A DNA stretch of 64,000 nucleotides from contig NBBA01000005.1 in the NCBI GenBank assembly GCA_002794785.1, positions 248,001 through 312,000 on the forward strand, written 5' to 3'. This stretch comes from Coniferiporia sulphurascens. Lineage: Eukaryota; Basidiomycota; Agaricomycetes; Hymenochaetales; Hymenochaetaceae. The position numbers were made by a program, and so were the translations under genes. The stretch's first letter is position 1. The number at the start of each line of letters is the position of its first letter. Positions 11,678 through 22,900 of this stretch are shown here, piece after piece. The notes beneath the pieces were generated by a model that saw only the letters and a program-made list of their open reading frames with translations, ran no database searches and had not been told where the DNA came from.

Positions 11678-14215
11678 CTACTTATCCTTCGCGTCAAACG
11701 AGCCAGAGCCGCCTTTACCGTCACCCTCACTATCATCGCCGATGTAGGTAATGCGCGCGCCGACTGTGCGGTACGCAGCGGCGAACGCTACGGCGTCACG
11801 TCGGCCCTTCTCCACGTCGACACCGAACCAGATGACCATCGACGCGGCAGTGCAGAGCGCGAATAGGAAGGGGAAACCTTTCCAGTTGTCTCCTGCGCGT
11901 GGAATCGACGTGTTAGTCTCTCTTTTTATATCCAAAAGCGAAGAGCGGAGTTGGAGAAGTTAAAAGAGGGGGGAAAAGTGGAAAAATCGGACGCACCGGT
12001 GTCGTTGATGATTGCCTGGATGACGTTTGGCCCTATCATGCTCGACGCGCGGTTAGATAAACCAAACAGGCCGAAATACTACGCGTGGCACGGAAGTTTA
12101 TTTTTATTCTTTAAGCACAGGGGAGCTGATAAGCCCAGACGCAGAACGCACCATGTTATCGAACCCAGGCGGGGAGAGCTCGGCCATCATAGTCTGCGAG
12201 AATGCGTAGTACGGCGCCTGGAAGATACCAAATACGACGTTGTATGCCCTGTTATTCTCCGGTATAAGTGGGCAGGACGCGTATCAGACAAGGGGGGGAC
12301 ACGTACCAGAACTCCCAGACGTTGTGGAACCCGAACTTCGTGGTCCAGATGCCGATCATGCCCCACAACGGGATGAAGATAGTCACAACGTTGGTTACAA
12401 CGAACTGCGCATTGGGCCATGAGCACCATGTTGTTTAAGAGGGAAAGGGAGATGTAGGCGCACCATCTTCTTTGTGCTGATCTTCCAGTACTTCTGGATA
12501 TACCAGAAGCCGAGCGTGCTGTGGGGCGGGAATAGGGGTCAGGCGGAAGAACGAAGATAAAGAAGAGCTATCTATGTACCTCATCGTCGATGTTATCGCC
12601 TGTGCGAGCCCGAGGTACGTGTTTTGCAGGAATGAAAATGAGAACTTGTCATTCTGGCAAATGGACACAAGCGTGCCGGTCGTGTTAAGGCCCTAGATTT
12701 TTGTTTCGTAAAAAAAAAAGTTAGGCCTAAAACTGATAATTTAAAAATTCCGGAACTTACATCGGCGAGGAGGAAGAAGGAGAAAAGGTAGATGAAAGTG
12801 TAGGGGACTTTGCGCCAGAGCTTGACAGCTTGCCAGATCTGGGAGAAGGTGTAAAGAAGCGCTCTTAAGGTATGTTGCGAAGGAAAGTGTACCTGCTTCC
12901 AACCAATGGTGATGTAGTGCTCGCCTTTTGGGAGAGAAGGGCCCGGACGAGGTTGTTGATAGACGACTGGAGACCACAATTTGCTCAGTATTTGGTATGG
13001 CAATGCGACAAGTAACACGGGAACGCACACCACCAAATACCGGTGAGCACCCAGTATCCGTTTGTCATAACAATCACATAATTGTCCACTTTAAGGTTGG
13101 TACTGAGAGGGAGGAGTAGTGAAAGATTGAGACATAGCGTCACTATGTATCCAATGTTGCTGTGCATCTGAACGGGATAGGAACGTGGCCGTAAATACTT
13201 GAAACATATACAAAAAATGCGAGTAAACCCTACCGTGCTGATGTTGCTAATCCTGTTCTTCTCGAGACTCTCCTCTTTCTCGTACACCTCCGCAGCTAAC
13301 TCTCCGTTCTCGTATTCCTCACGCAACTTGCGGGAGCGCGGCGTGTTGCGCGCAAGGCGGGGGAAGAGTGCGGCATAGAAGACGAGTGTTGCACCGTATG
13401 TTACGAAACCGATAATGTACAGCGCCATAGCCGCGCGCCAGCGGTCATCCGCTAGACAATGCGTGATATCAGGGACGGATGCAAGTAATGAGGCAGACCG
13501 GGACGTACATGTGAGGCTCATGCTGGCAAACTGGGCGCCCCAACAAATGACGGTGAGCACAAGGAAAAGCCAGCGGCCGAAAGTACCATAGTCAGCGGCG
13601 GAGCCGATAGTCGTGAATATTGTAGTCATTATCTTTTGTTAGGGGTAAGAAGGGCGAACATTCATGAGTGGTACTGTCCACTCACGGCAAAGCTGATGCC
13701 GTTGGCGATGAGGACTATGGAGCTAACGGACTTGGTGCCGCTACCCCAGGGAAGGACGCACTGGCCTGACGCATTCGCATCGTTGCAGGACGTGCCGACA
13801 CCCCGCACAGGGTCGTAGCCCGCGCCGGTCGCAAGCGATTGGAAGAGGGTCATTGAGTAGCCTGGGAAAGATAACGGCATGAGTATATGCGTGTAGAAGA
13901 TAAAATCAATGGGGCGCACCATTCGGACCGACACCCTGGACGCGTCGATGATAGCAGCGGCGATTAGTAGGGACTACGGATAACGCAGAATAGGGTCTAG
14001 CGCACATTGTCACCGTTGTAGTAGACTGAAAGGCAGGGTTAGACAAAGCAGAGAAGACTAGGATTGGGAGGAGACGGACGGTAATAACTCCAGAGCTCCC
14101 TCCTCGTAACGATGGGCTCGTTCTTGTCCACGTCTGCGAGTGGAAGGGGCGCGTCACGGTCAGTGAGCGAGTCGACCGGCACGAGGGGGATCTCTGGGAC
14201 GGGTTGCTTTGCCAT
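11678..14215 (-). CDS. UNC93-like major facilitator superfamily transporter
   Basis: Fifteen exons, in coding order 14215-14080, 14025-14006, 13935-13920, 13861-13686, 13632-13509, 13451-13234, 13167-13029, 12966-12893, 12838-12761, 12692-12580, 12518-12464, 12404-12307, 12248-12152, 12078-11997 and 11892-11678, give 546 residues. Fungal UNC93-like (DUF895) proteins are predicted 12-helix membrane transporters of unknown cargo. Seen: RRELWSYYLYYNGDNGVGPN, YSMTLFQSLATGAGY, TNGYWVLTGIWWFVYQQPRP, TIGWKQ, TFIYLFSFFLLAD, TTGTLVSICQND, FGLFGLSNRASSMIGPNVIQ and DVEKGRRDA near the C-terminus. Exons 2 and 3 are only 20 and 16 nt but restore the conserved signature exactly. All introns are GT-AG and the total divides by three. 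The divergent neighbour is a methyltransferase-like gene; a shared role is not shown. Confidence 0.92.
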
Positions 14216-15002
14216 GGAGGGAGATGGGCGGAGGAAGACGACCGCTACCGGCTGGAGGCGGGGCAGTCGGGTGCTTAAGTATGCATGTTAGCAGGAGCAG
14301 CCGTCAGCTGCTATCGTATACAAGCCAGGAACGCCCCGATAAGTCGCGCGTACGTAATCGAACCATGTGCTTGCGCCCCTTGCCGGCTGGTCATGCTTTA
14401 AGCAGGTCGCCTCCCGTCCAGAGAGCCGACGGCAGCAAGGCGTACCTAGGAACGTTGTGAGACAGAGCCTATGGCCAAATCTCGGGATGAACATGCACAA
14501 GCTTGAATGGAAGATGTATGGTTCGAGGCGGGAAATAAGCTTAAGCTTGGCCTTGCGACGCTCATGTTGCTGACGCTAGCGAGATATTGTGTAATATTTC
14601 CACATAAGTATAATTCCCACGGATTCGTAAGTCCTGACGATCCCGAAAAGTCGTTTATTTCAGTCGTCAATGAAGACTCGGCCGGGACGCGTTACCTCGT
14701 CCTGCCTTCCTCACTATTGCCACCAGCGTCCAGCGTCCCCGAGCCTGCCGTTACCGACACCGATACCGACAACGATACCGACGCGTTCGTCCCCGCGCCC
14801 TTTTCCTGGCAACGTGGCTGAATTTCTCGGCATCCACCTTCTCGTGGGACGTCAACCACGTCTTCTCGAACCGCCTTCCTGTCCTCCCTCTGGCGGCTTA
14901 AGTACGGCGCTGGCGGCCTCTACAGACACACGCATCGCTCGCTGCACCCATCAGCCATCACATAGCATTTGCCTCCTCTTCAGCTAACAGCGTACTGCAG
15001 AC
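14216..15002. other. Divergent promoter region with a GATACCGAC-type short repeat
   Basis: This 787 bp region is shared by the transporter (minus) and the methyltransferase-like gene (plus). A short imperfect repeat of the unit ACCGAC/GATACCGAC lies at about 14752-14783. No TATA box was seen in a useful place. Confidence 0.45.
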
Positions 15003-16397
15003 ATGGATCCCGACGAAGTTAACTACGCGGAGATGGAACCGGAGTACGACATGGAGTTCGCGCGCTACGGCCCGAATCCCATGCAAATACCCATGTCTCC
15101 CCCGCGCACCCCAACGCTCGACGACGCGCAGCCACTCCCGGCCTTCGAGCGCGAACACTCTCCATTCTCGGAGGCATCGTCGATGACAAGTGTGGATAGC
15201 ACGGACTCTGTCGGTACGTACGCCTTCGCTCCGCAGCTCCCGTGTGATTCTCATGTCTATAGGTTACTATCGCGAAGAAGGCGGTCGGATGTTTCCGTCC
15301 ATGGTACGTACCTGCATCCACTCATCCATGCTTCTCGCTTAGCCTGACACTGCAGCAGGACATCCCCGTCGTCCTTCCTGTCGATCATGCCGAGATGCGT
15401 CGCGTATCAAATCAATACTATTTGATCAAGCTTGCAACGGGCGAACGTCATTACGGACAGATCGACGAACTCCTAAATCCTCCGTACGAAGCCAGCATCC
15501 GCGTTCTTGACCTCGTTTGCAATTCTCCGTGGTACGTATGGCAGTATTTCGTTCTTGTGGACGCCTCGGTCTAAACTTATCCAGGATCGACGAAATGGCA
15601 AAAGAATATCCTCATGTCAAATTCACAGGGTGCAATTTTGTCCCAACGAGGCATCCGCACCACCCCAACATAATTTTGGAAGTCTACAACCTCAACGATG
15701 GCCTCCGTGGAAGAGACGGATCTTTTGACCTCATTCACGCGATAGGCTGTTTTAAGTTTGCGAGTACCTTCTCCCGTCCTACTGTAGTTCGCTTCTTTTT
15801 TCTTACGTCCATTATTTGCTACAGACCACCGACTTCAAATCGTGGCTGAGTGAAATGAAGCGGCTCCTTAGGCCCGGGGGTGCCCTCGTGATCATCGATC
15901 TCGAAATGGCGGTTTGGAACTGCGACGGGTCGGACCCGTGGCGCACTGTGCCGGTAACATGCAGGTACGCGGAGCGCATGTACAAGGCGCTCTTCATCCA
16001 GGGCATTGACCTCCGCGGTATGTCACTTGTCGGCACGTGGCTGCGCGAATTGGGTGGCTTCTCCGAGGTAGATGACACCGTGACGGGTCTCCCTGTTGGT
16101 GGCTGGGACTCGAGTGATGAGGTCCAGAGGGAGATCGGGATTATGGTCCGTGACAACATCACGTCAGTGTCCTCGGTCCAAGTTTGAGCGGTCACTTATT
16201 TATGGTTTTTGATTTGCAGGACTGCCCTCATCTCAACTCATCCTCTTTGGCGTCGTGCGGGAGTACCGCAGGAAGAGATCGATCAGCTCGTAGTCGCAGC
16301 ACATGCTGAGCTGTTAGATCCCAACCATCGACTCTTTCAACGCCTTTTCTACACTTTCGCTCGGAAAGAGGATCTTCCTTTCGATGGCGAGTTATGA
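15003..16397 (+). CDS. LaeA-like class I methyltransferase fold with altered SAM-binding motif
   Basis: Six exons, 15003-15213, 15263-15303, 15356-15531, 15585-15759, 15825-16162 and 16220-16397, give 372 residues. The family is the large fungal set of SAM-dependent methyltransferases that includes LaeA. Seen: an N-terminal Pro/Ser/Asp-rich region, LPVDHAEMRRVSNQYYLIKL, the motif I region IRVLDLVCNSPW, then MAKEYPHVKFTGCNFVP, the post-I/motif region GSFDLIHAIGCFKF, and MKRLLRPGGALVIID. Known members read VLDLGCGTG and a second acidic residue in D-L-x-P; here the glycines are lost and that Asp is Asn. The protein probably keeps the fold but may not bind SAM. Intron 2 has a tandem CAGCAG acceptor, and intron 4 needs a GC donor (TTT|GCGAGT). 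Function unknown. Confidence 0.8.
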
Positions 16398-18039
16398 TTC
16401 ATCCGTCATAATTCGATATGGTGCGCCTTTTGTCACTCTATTCTTTTACCGGGTTCTAAAATATCAGTGTTGTTCGTTATCTTAAAGCCGTCGTCTCTTG
16501 AATGATATCCCACGGGAACGTTTCGAACTATCTTACTGACTCTAATAATACGTACAAACTCCTTGTAATTGTCGCCGCGGACTCTATCATCCGCGGTTGT
16601 TGTCCCATTTTGCTCGCTAATCTTGCTTCTCATATTTTTCCCCTGCACATATACTCGCTTTCTCGTTCTCGCTTTCTCGCTTTCTCGCTCTCGCTTTCTC
16701 GCTTTCATCTCATCCCATCCCATCCCATCTCATCTTAACCTTTCAACCGATTATTTACTATGTCCGCCTCACCACCTTATCCGAGACAACACCACAATCT
16801 TTCCGTTCCTTGACCCGTCCACGTGCAATGACGAAACGAAGCAACCTCCCCAGACAGTCTTCGAGCCGCTTACGCCGGCACCCGCCGCGCCGCGCCCGCA
16901 CGCTGGTTTACGGTTTTTACGGTTTACGGCTCCATCCGTCTCGCCGTGCCTGTAACCGCGTGCTGGGTTGTGAGTGGCGGGTCTGGATGATGGGTGTAAT
17001 TAATTTGCAATCGGAGCACCCTTCTCCCCCCCCCACCTTTCCCCTTTCTCCCCTCCTCGTTCGCTTTTGGTATACTATGCTATGCTATGCTTTGTTATAC
17101 ATGGAGTCGATGTTGGATTGTTGGATTGGGGGGTGGCCGTTGGACAGGGTGTGGCTTTGTGGCGGATGGGCGTTGGGTGTTGTTGGTGGTGACGCTCGGC
17201 TACATGCATGGTGTACGACCGACGAACGAACGGACGAACCTGAACGACTGGCTAATCCCCTGATTGGCCGAATGTATATATGTAGTACTTATTCTAGTTC
17301 CGCGTGTCGGCCCTGATGGCTTTGGAATTCACATTACGGTATATTGTTCTTAGTTGTTTTCTAGGTCAGTCACAGTGTTTACGGGCGCTGTTGACTTGGA
17401 AGAACAACTCGGACTTGGAGTGGCTGATCTTCGCGGTCGGAACCCTCCGTGTCGCTCTGAATCGGAAGACTCTTATCTCTTACTTCACCGGCTGATAGCA
17501 TATGTAAAAGGTTGTAAAGTACCTGCGATTGCCGTTGGAAAAGAGAAAGAGGGGAGGCATATGAAGTTATCATGGGGATCGAAACCTGCTCTCTTTATAT
17601 GCCTTCGAATGATTCATTCTACTAAACGAATGAACCCACGACCGTCGGATTGTAGCTTTACTTTACTTTTATGATTAAGCTCCGGTGTATATTGAGTGTC
17701 TCAGACTTGTGTAATTTGTGCGCACACCCCTCCCCAATGCCTTTAGGTTGCTATGCCTGTCACTGTTGCATGCGCGGGCTTGACTTTTCCAAATTCCCAG
17801 CCATCGAATGGGCGGCACCTATGTGAGAGTTGCACATTAAGTATATATTTACCCTTCCTTCATACTATGTAACAAACATGGTGCAGAAAAACATGTTAGA
17901 ATTGTTGAAAGTGGCACGGGGTAACCATATAGCTACTAGGATATTGCGAGCCAAGCTTAGGCCACCTTTGTAGTAAACGGTATATTTAGTATGGCTTCTT
18001 CGAAGCCGTTCTCTCATCAATTCTATCTATACGACATCT
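16398..18039. other. Intergenic with pyrimidine microsatellites
   Basis: No supported gene in 1.6 kb. Near 16660-16705 there is a run of CTTTCTCG units, followed by CATCC repeats to about 16735. A C-rich block lies near 17022-17060 and a CTATG repeat near 17075-17090. ORFs across this stretch are by-products of the low complexity. Confidence 0.5.
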
Positions 18040-19966
18040 CTACACAAAATATTCAAACATCAAGTCCTGAGCTACCTGATCTGGTTCCGTCCGCTCTGAG
18101 TTCCAAGTCACCAACTTTCCTTGAAAAATCGAATTGACAGACCCCTTGTCCAAATTGTTGCACTCCGTAAGTGTAACCTCCTTCAATACGTCCCATTTTT
18201 CCTGCCTTTCGAGTAATTCCCGAAACAGATCAAGCTGTGTAAGGTCCGAATCAATACATCCAACGAAATGAATATCCTCCAGCTTCGGAAGTTCTACATG
18301 GGTGCTCCATTCATCGATACATTGAAGAATGTTTTTCGAGTCGAGGGTGAAACTGCGCAGATTAGGCAGCGTCTTGAATAACAGGACGAATACATGATAG
18401 CAAAACTCAATGTCTGGTTCAAGGTGTATCCTGTGGTTGAGAACCTCGACATTCGTGTAGTTCTCTTGGGATAGCGGGAAGACACCGTTGTCAGGCCTCA
18501 TGTCATCGTACACATGGAGCTCGCTGAGCAGTGGGAAATGAAGTGCTTGAAAGAAAGGTAGGAAACTTGATGTTGTCGTATATATGTTCACAGATGTGAA
18601 TGTCCTCAGGTTCGGGAGAACCAAGTCGGGAAGCGTGTATGTGAAGTTAACTGCCAGGGGATGTAATAATTCGTCGAACGTAAGACTGAGAGTCTCAAGT
18701 AGAGGACACGACCTCAAGAAATCCATTACAAGCTTCATGTCGTACGACCTCCTCTGGAGAATTACTACCAGTTCCCAACGTCGTTAATGGCGGGACGGAA
18801 CGCGAGAACGGGAGCGGGAACAAGTTAAAGATCTTGAGCTTAGTCAAGTTTGGCCACGGACCAGGTGCTATAGAAGTGCATTAGGGGATCAGAGAAGTCG
18901 ATAAAATTGGCATTAATTTCTTTGTGCATATTAAATAAATATAACGAACGATATAAATATAGTACGTGGTCATATGAACAACCACCTTACTAAGTGAACG
19001 ATAACGCAACGATAACGCCATACGATAGGAGCTAGTTAGTTATAGTAGTACTAGCCCACGGAACGTGTATATAAGGGGAGCTGGTCTCGCCCTAGAAATA
19101 CATCGGTTTACGCTGATAACCCACCTTGCCTGAGTCTTACCACTGCACCTCATCGTCTACCACAACGTGCGTAGATTTTAAGAGTGCAGTTCAAACTCTC
19201 GGGGAAAGTAAATCGAGGCATTCTTGAGTCGCGGAAGGTTAAGATCGGCGCTGTAATGATATACACTCTCGAATAATTTCTGCCATCCTACTTGATGATA
19301 ATAGCACATCCAATAGATGACACTCTCCCAGCGGGAGGTCTCCAGAGTAGCTACGTCCAAACGTCGAGACCACTTGTAATTTCAAAGCACTGGAGCTCCA
19401 TCAACATTCAAACCCGCGTTTTTACTTCTCTCCAAGCTGACCATGAGTTCCCCATAGCTGTCCTTAGTTTCAAAATTCCTGATGGTGTTCCAGAGACGAG
19501 GGTTATGTGTAACGATGTTGTAAAATCGCTTGTTAACCTGAGCTAGATTCCATGCCGCCCGGCGACTTCCAAAAGGCCTCCTCGAAGATAATATCCAGAA
19601 TCTCAATAGGAGCGGCGCTAATCCAATGGGGAATAAATAGGGACTTGTACTTGATGTTCAAAGACAATATATTCTCCTCCAATGAGCTTGTGAGAGAGCG
19701 AGGTCCATCCAGCATATTCTTGAGCTCATTGCGAGAAGAATCCACCTCAGTACGGAGAAGCATTTGGGAACTTGCGTCCTTTTGAAGTTCGCTAATCATA
19801 GAAGCGTAGAGAAACGCTCAGCTTCAGGGTATGTACGGGAGTGAGAGAGGACTACGCACGGTATCGGGAATATTTCGTTCCACATTTGATCAAGGTCCAT
19901 CGATACACCCGAGCTTTCCAGCACCTTCATTATTTTCATGATACCGTTGATTACATTCGGATCCAT
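18040..19966 (-). pseudogene. F-box/LRR protein copy A, broken by frameshifts and a solo LTR
   Basis: Compared with intact copy B at 31.7-33.5 kb, the remnant reads on the minus strand: exon 1 at 19966-19860 (same 107-nt length as in B, ending before GTGCGTAG), an intron to 19792, then the coiled coil and F-box-like part (PIEILDIIFEE, then LAQVNKRFYNIVTHNPRLWN in another frame), a part around 19340-19180 (GWQKLFESVYHYSADLNLPRL), a 255-bp solo LTR, a part with DPLMHFYSTWSVAKL, and the C-terminal repeats 18738-18040 (LPNLRTF, LPKLEDIHFVGC). At least three frame breaks are visible: near 19605, near 19390 and near 18857, where an extra G follows GTG. No full product can be made. Confidence 0.8.
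18924..19188 (+). repeat. Solo Copia LTR 1 with GTGCA target duplication
   Basis: The LTR itself is 18929-19183 (255 bp), starting TATTAAATAAATATAACG and ending GATTTTAAGA. It is flanked by GTGCA on both sides (18924-18928 and 19184-19188), so it is a genuine insertion followed by LTR-LTR recombination. It keeps a TATATAAGG promoter box on the plus strand, antisense to the F-box copy it interrupts. Confidence 0.95.
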
Positions 19967-22900
19967 GTTTTCTCGCAGACGTTATAAAAATTCGTTTGGT
20001 GAGGGCGTGGATTGAGTCATATGCTAGTGTACGGCCTGACTGTTTCTGCCCGTCGAGTTGAGTGTCACGGTATGCGAGCAAAAGGTCTTCTTCACTGGGA
20101 TATTATCCTTTGTAAGATTGAGCCATGAGGGGGGGAAGTCGGTTGTCTATACGCAAATGAGCCAGTGTTACCACTCAGATGAGGGGATCGTGAAGTAAAT
20201 ACTTTTTTTCGTGGATGGTCGCGGCATTGTTGGATGGAACTATGAATTTAGTAATCTCAACTATGCGATTACATTTGGTATTTAGGTCACACACCCTGGA
20301 AGTGTTTTAGTTGCATGTATGCTCTTGGTCGGAGTCGACTCCGACGAAATCCTGCTCAACGAGGACAGACCTGTGATGTTACGGCACGCCCCAATGTTTC
20401 TTACACGGCTAGAGGCTGAAGCATCCAGCCACAACAGGTCGAATGTTTTCATTATCATATGTATTTTCGGACTTTGAAAGGCGTAGAACGATACTATAAT
20501 ATATGTCTTAAGATGTTCTAGTTATCTCTATGCAAGCTATCGACAACCTCGAGAGTCGGCAGTTAAGATCTTCGAACAACTCAAGCGTGGTTTTGTCCAT
20601 TTCTTGTTCCTATGTTGTTAAACAATAAGCCGACATTTCTGGAACCAGCAGGTCCAGCATTGACCATCAACTGATATGGTCTTTTCGAAAAAAGAAAAAT
20701 CAGAAATTTGTAAGGAGGAATTTCGGTCCAGATTTTAAGTTCAAGTCAAAACAATCTTCGCATCGTAACCTTACTCTCATGAAACCTTCAGAGTTCTTTC
20801 GAAGGACCCTCTCTGAAACCTTGGGACTGGTTCGACTGAGCTCAGCATGACGGTAAGCCAGTTGACTAAACAAACTTAGGCTAACGAATTAAACGCCATC
20901 CTCCCTAGTCCCTTGCTTCTATTATTTGGTAGATCTAGTAGCAGACAAGTATTACCGAAGAACGGTAAAGGGGAGCAGTTCTCTTCAGGGAAAGGTTTGA
21001 TGAAAACTGACTAAATGATGACTCGGTCAGGAAACAATTTGGACTGATGTACGTAAGTACCCGTCGACTGAGGGGTTCTATGATCCGACAGCTCATCCGG
21101 AAGCCCGGAAAATCTTGAACTAATCAAAAGGGACGCACTTTCTATATGAGCATAAGTGGACTGGTTCTTGATGAAATATTGTTAGAACCTCCGGATGTTC
21201 CAGGGCCTTTACTCGTTCTCCAGCTTTTTTCTCTCGCAATATTTATATAGAGTCAGCCGGAGCCTGGTATTAACAGTAACCCAAGAAGAGCATGGTCTGT
21301 AATCCGATTACAATTACGGCGTGGTGAAATATGTTTACGAGTATATGACTCGGACACATGATGTGAAGAGCTCAGTAGAAGGATTGGCGAGAGCAGTGGA
21401 CTTTGTGCAAGAGCAATTGGCATGAAAATTACGGGAATGATCGACTCGCCGGATAGAATTGTTCATACATTACTGAAAGTGGTCTCGAAGGCTGCTGCCG
21501 GTGTATCTATAGTGCGGCTGGGAAACGTCGATCTTTGAAGTTAAAGCGGAGTTTCCATACGCGCTAGGAGGTAGGCATTATTAATTTCCGTGCTCCGTCT
21601 GTGACCGTGTCCACCCCGAAATTCCCTCGTCAGCAACCTCGATGTCCTCCGAGTCGGCACACCGCAGGGGCGCTGACAGCGCATTTACTGCTCTGTATTA
21701 CTTGTGTGCCAGGTCTACTTTCTGTCGCCCGGTACTTTGTGTGCTGGCAATTTGTCGCTTACCGGCACGGAGTTTGAAGCCCCGGTGAGACTTCCCTAGT
21801 CGAGGTGCCGCAGCCGGATCCGTCAGATTCTCAGGCGCGGTCATCCCATGCATCGAGGGTTCGACTAGGTATGTATTGGGCTGCGAATTTACCTGCAATG
21901 CAGGGAATCGACATGCATCGCTTTCAATGCTACAGCGTGTCGACGGTCTAATGATAGTATCACAAATACAGCGTTATGGTTCGTGAAATGCAGTACGCTA
22001 CCCACCCGGTTGGTAAGTCTTTATTTCTATTGCTGAAAAATGCAGTGCGCGCTACAAGGATGGACGGTCCGTAATCGAATACTGATAACTCATGTTTTAA
22101 AATAACACTCCTACACAGTTTGAACTCGGTGACTGTGAGAAAATCAAATGGACCCGCATACAATACAATTGCGAGGGAAATCACGGATCCAGGAAGGAAA
22201 TGCTGGCTCTCCAATACGAGTAACAAAAAGGTACACGTTTATCAGACATGTCCGGGCGCTCGATTCGAGGGGACGTAAAATGAAGAGATTTAGGCGAGTT
22301 TCTCTTCTTCTATTGTCCCAAGGCTCGCTTGCAATTCGGCATCTATAAGCACTTTCCGAAACGGAGGGGGGAGAAGGCTGGACATAAATATCGCTAGGGA
22401 CTGACCAGTCTGCAGCGAAGCTTTTCAGCCCGACGAGCCGCTTCCGAAACACGCGACGGTCACGAATATCTTAAATTGGAGAGTATTCGAGCAAGAGACG
22501 CGCCAGGTGGACTCGGGGCATCGGCTACTCCGGGCTGAAATGAGCGCTGCAGTACTGTACTGCCAAAGTCGCAAGAAGATGGAACGACGAGGAAGGAAGA
22601 AACAAGACGCTGGATGGTAGACGTGCTCACCGTGATGCTATAGGGCATTGGGGCCATGGGTATCCTGTTTCGCCTGTTGTTTTTCAGGGAGCGCCCTTTA
22701 TAAGCTCGTCACCAACAAGGTTTTTAATTCAGACTGGCTTCTGTGGCGTGTGCCTCACCGATTTACCATTAGTAGATGAACGAATACCCTAGAAAACTAT
22801 TAAAAGGGTCGGCCACTCGCTGCGTGATGAGCTGCAAGAAATGGACTAATCGATCGATCACTTAACTTTTTGACTTCGGAACTTCTGACGGAGTACCAGC

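Noticed and set aside
13029..13167. Extra intron inside exon 7 of the UNC93-like gene (GTGACG...CTCAG)
   Set aside because: The unspliced frame reads a hydrophobic helix expected for the family, so retention as coding sequence is better.
16569..17316. Two ORFs over 120 codons
   Set aside because: They run through CTTTCTCG and CATCC microsatellites and lack homology or plausible starts.
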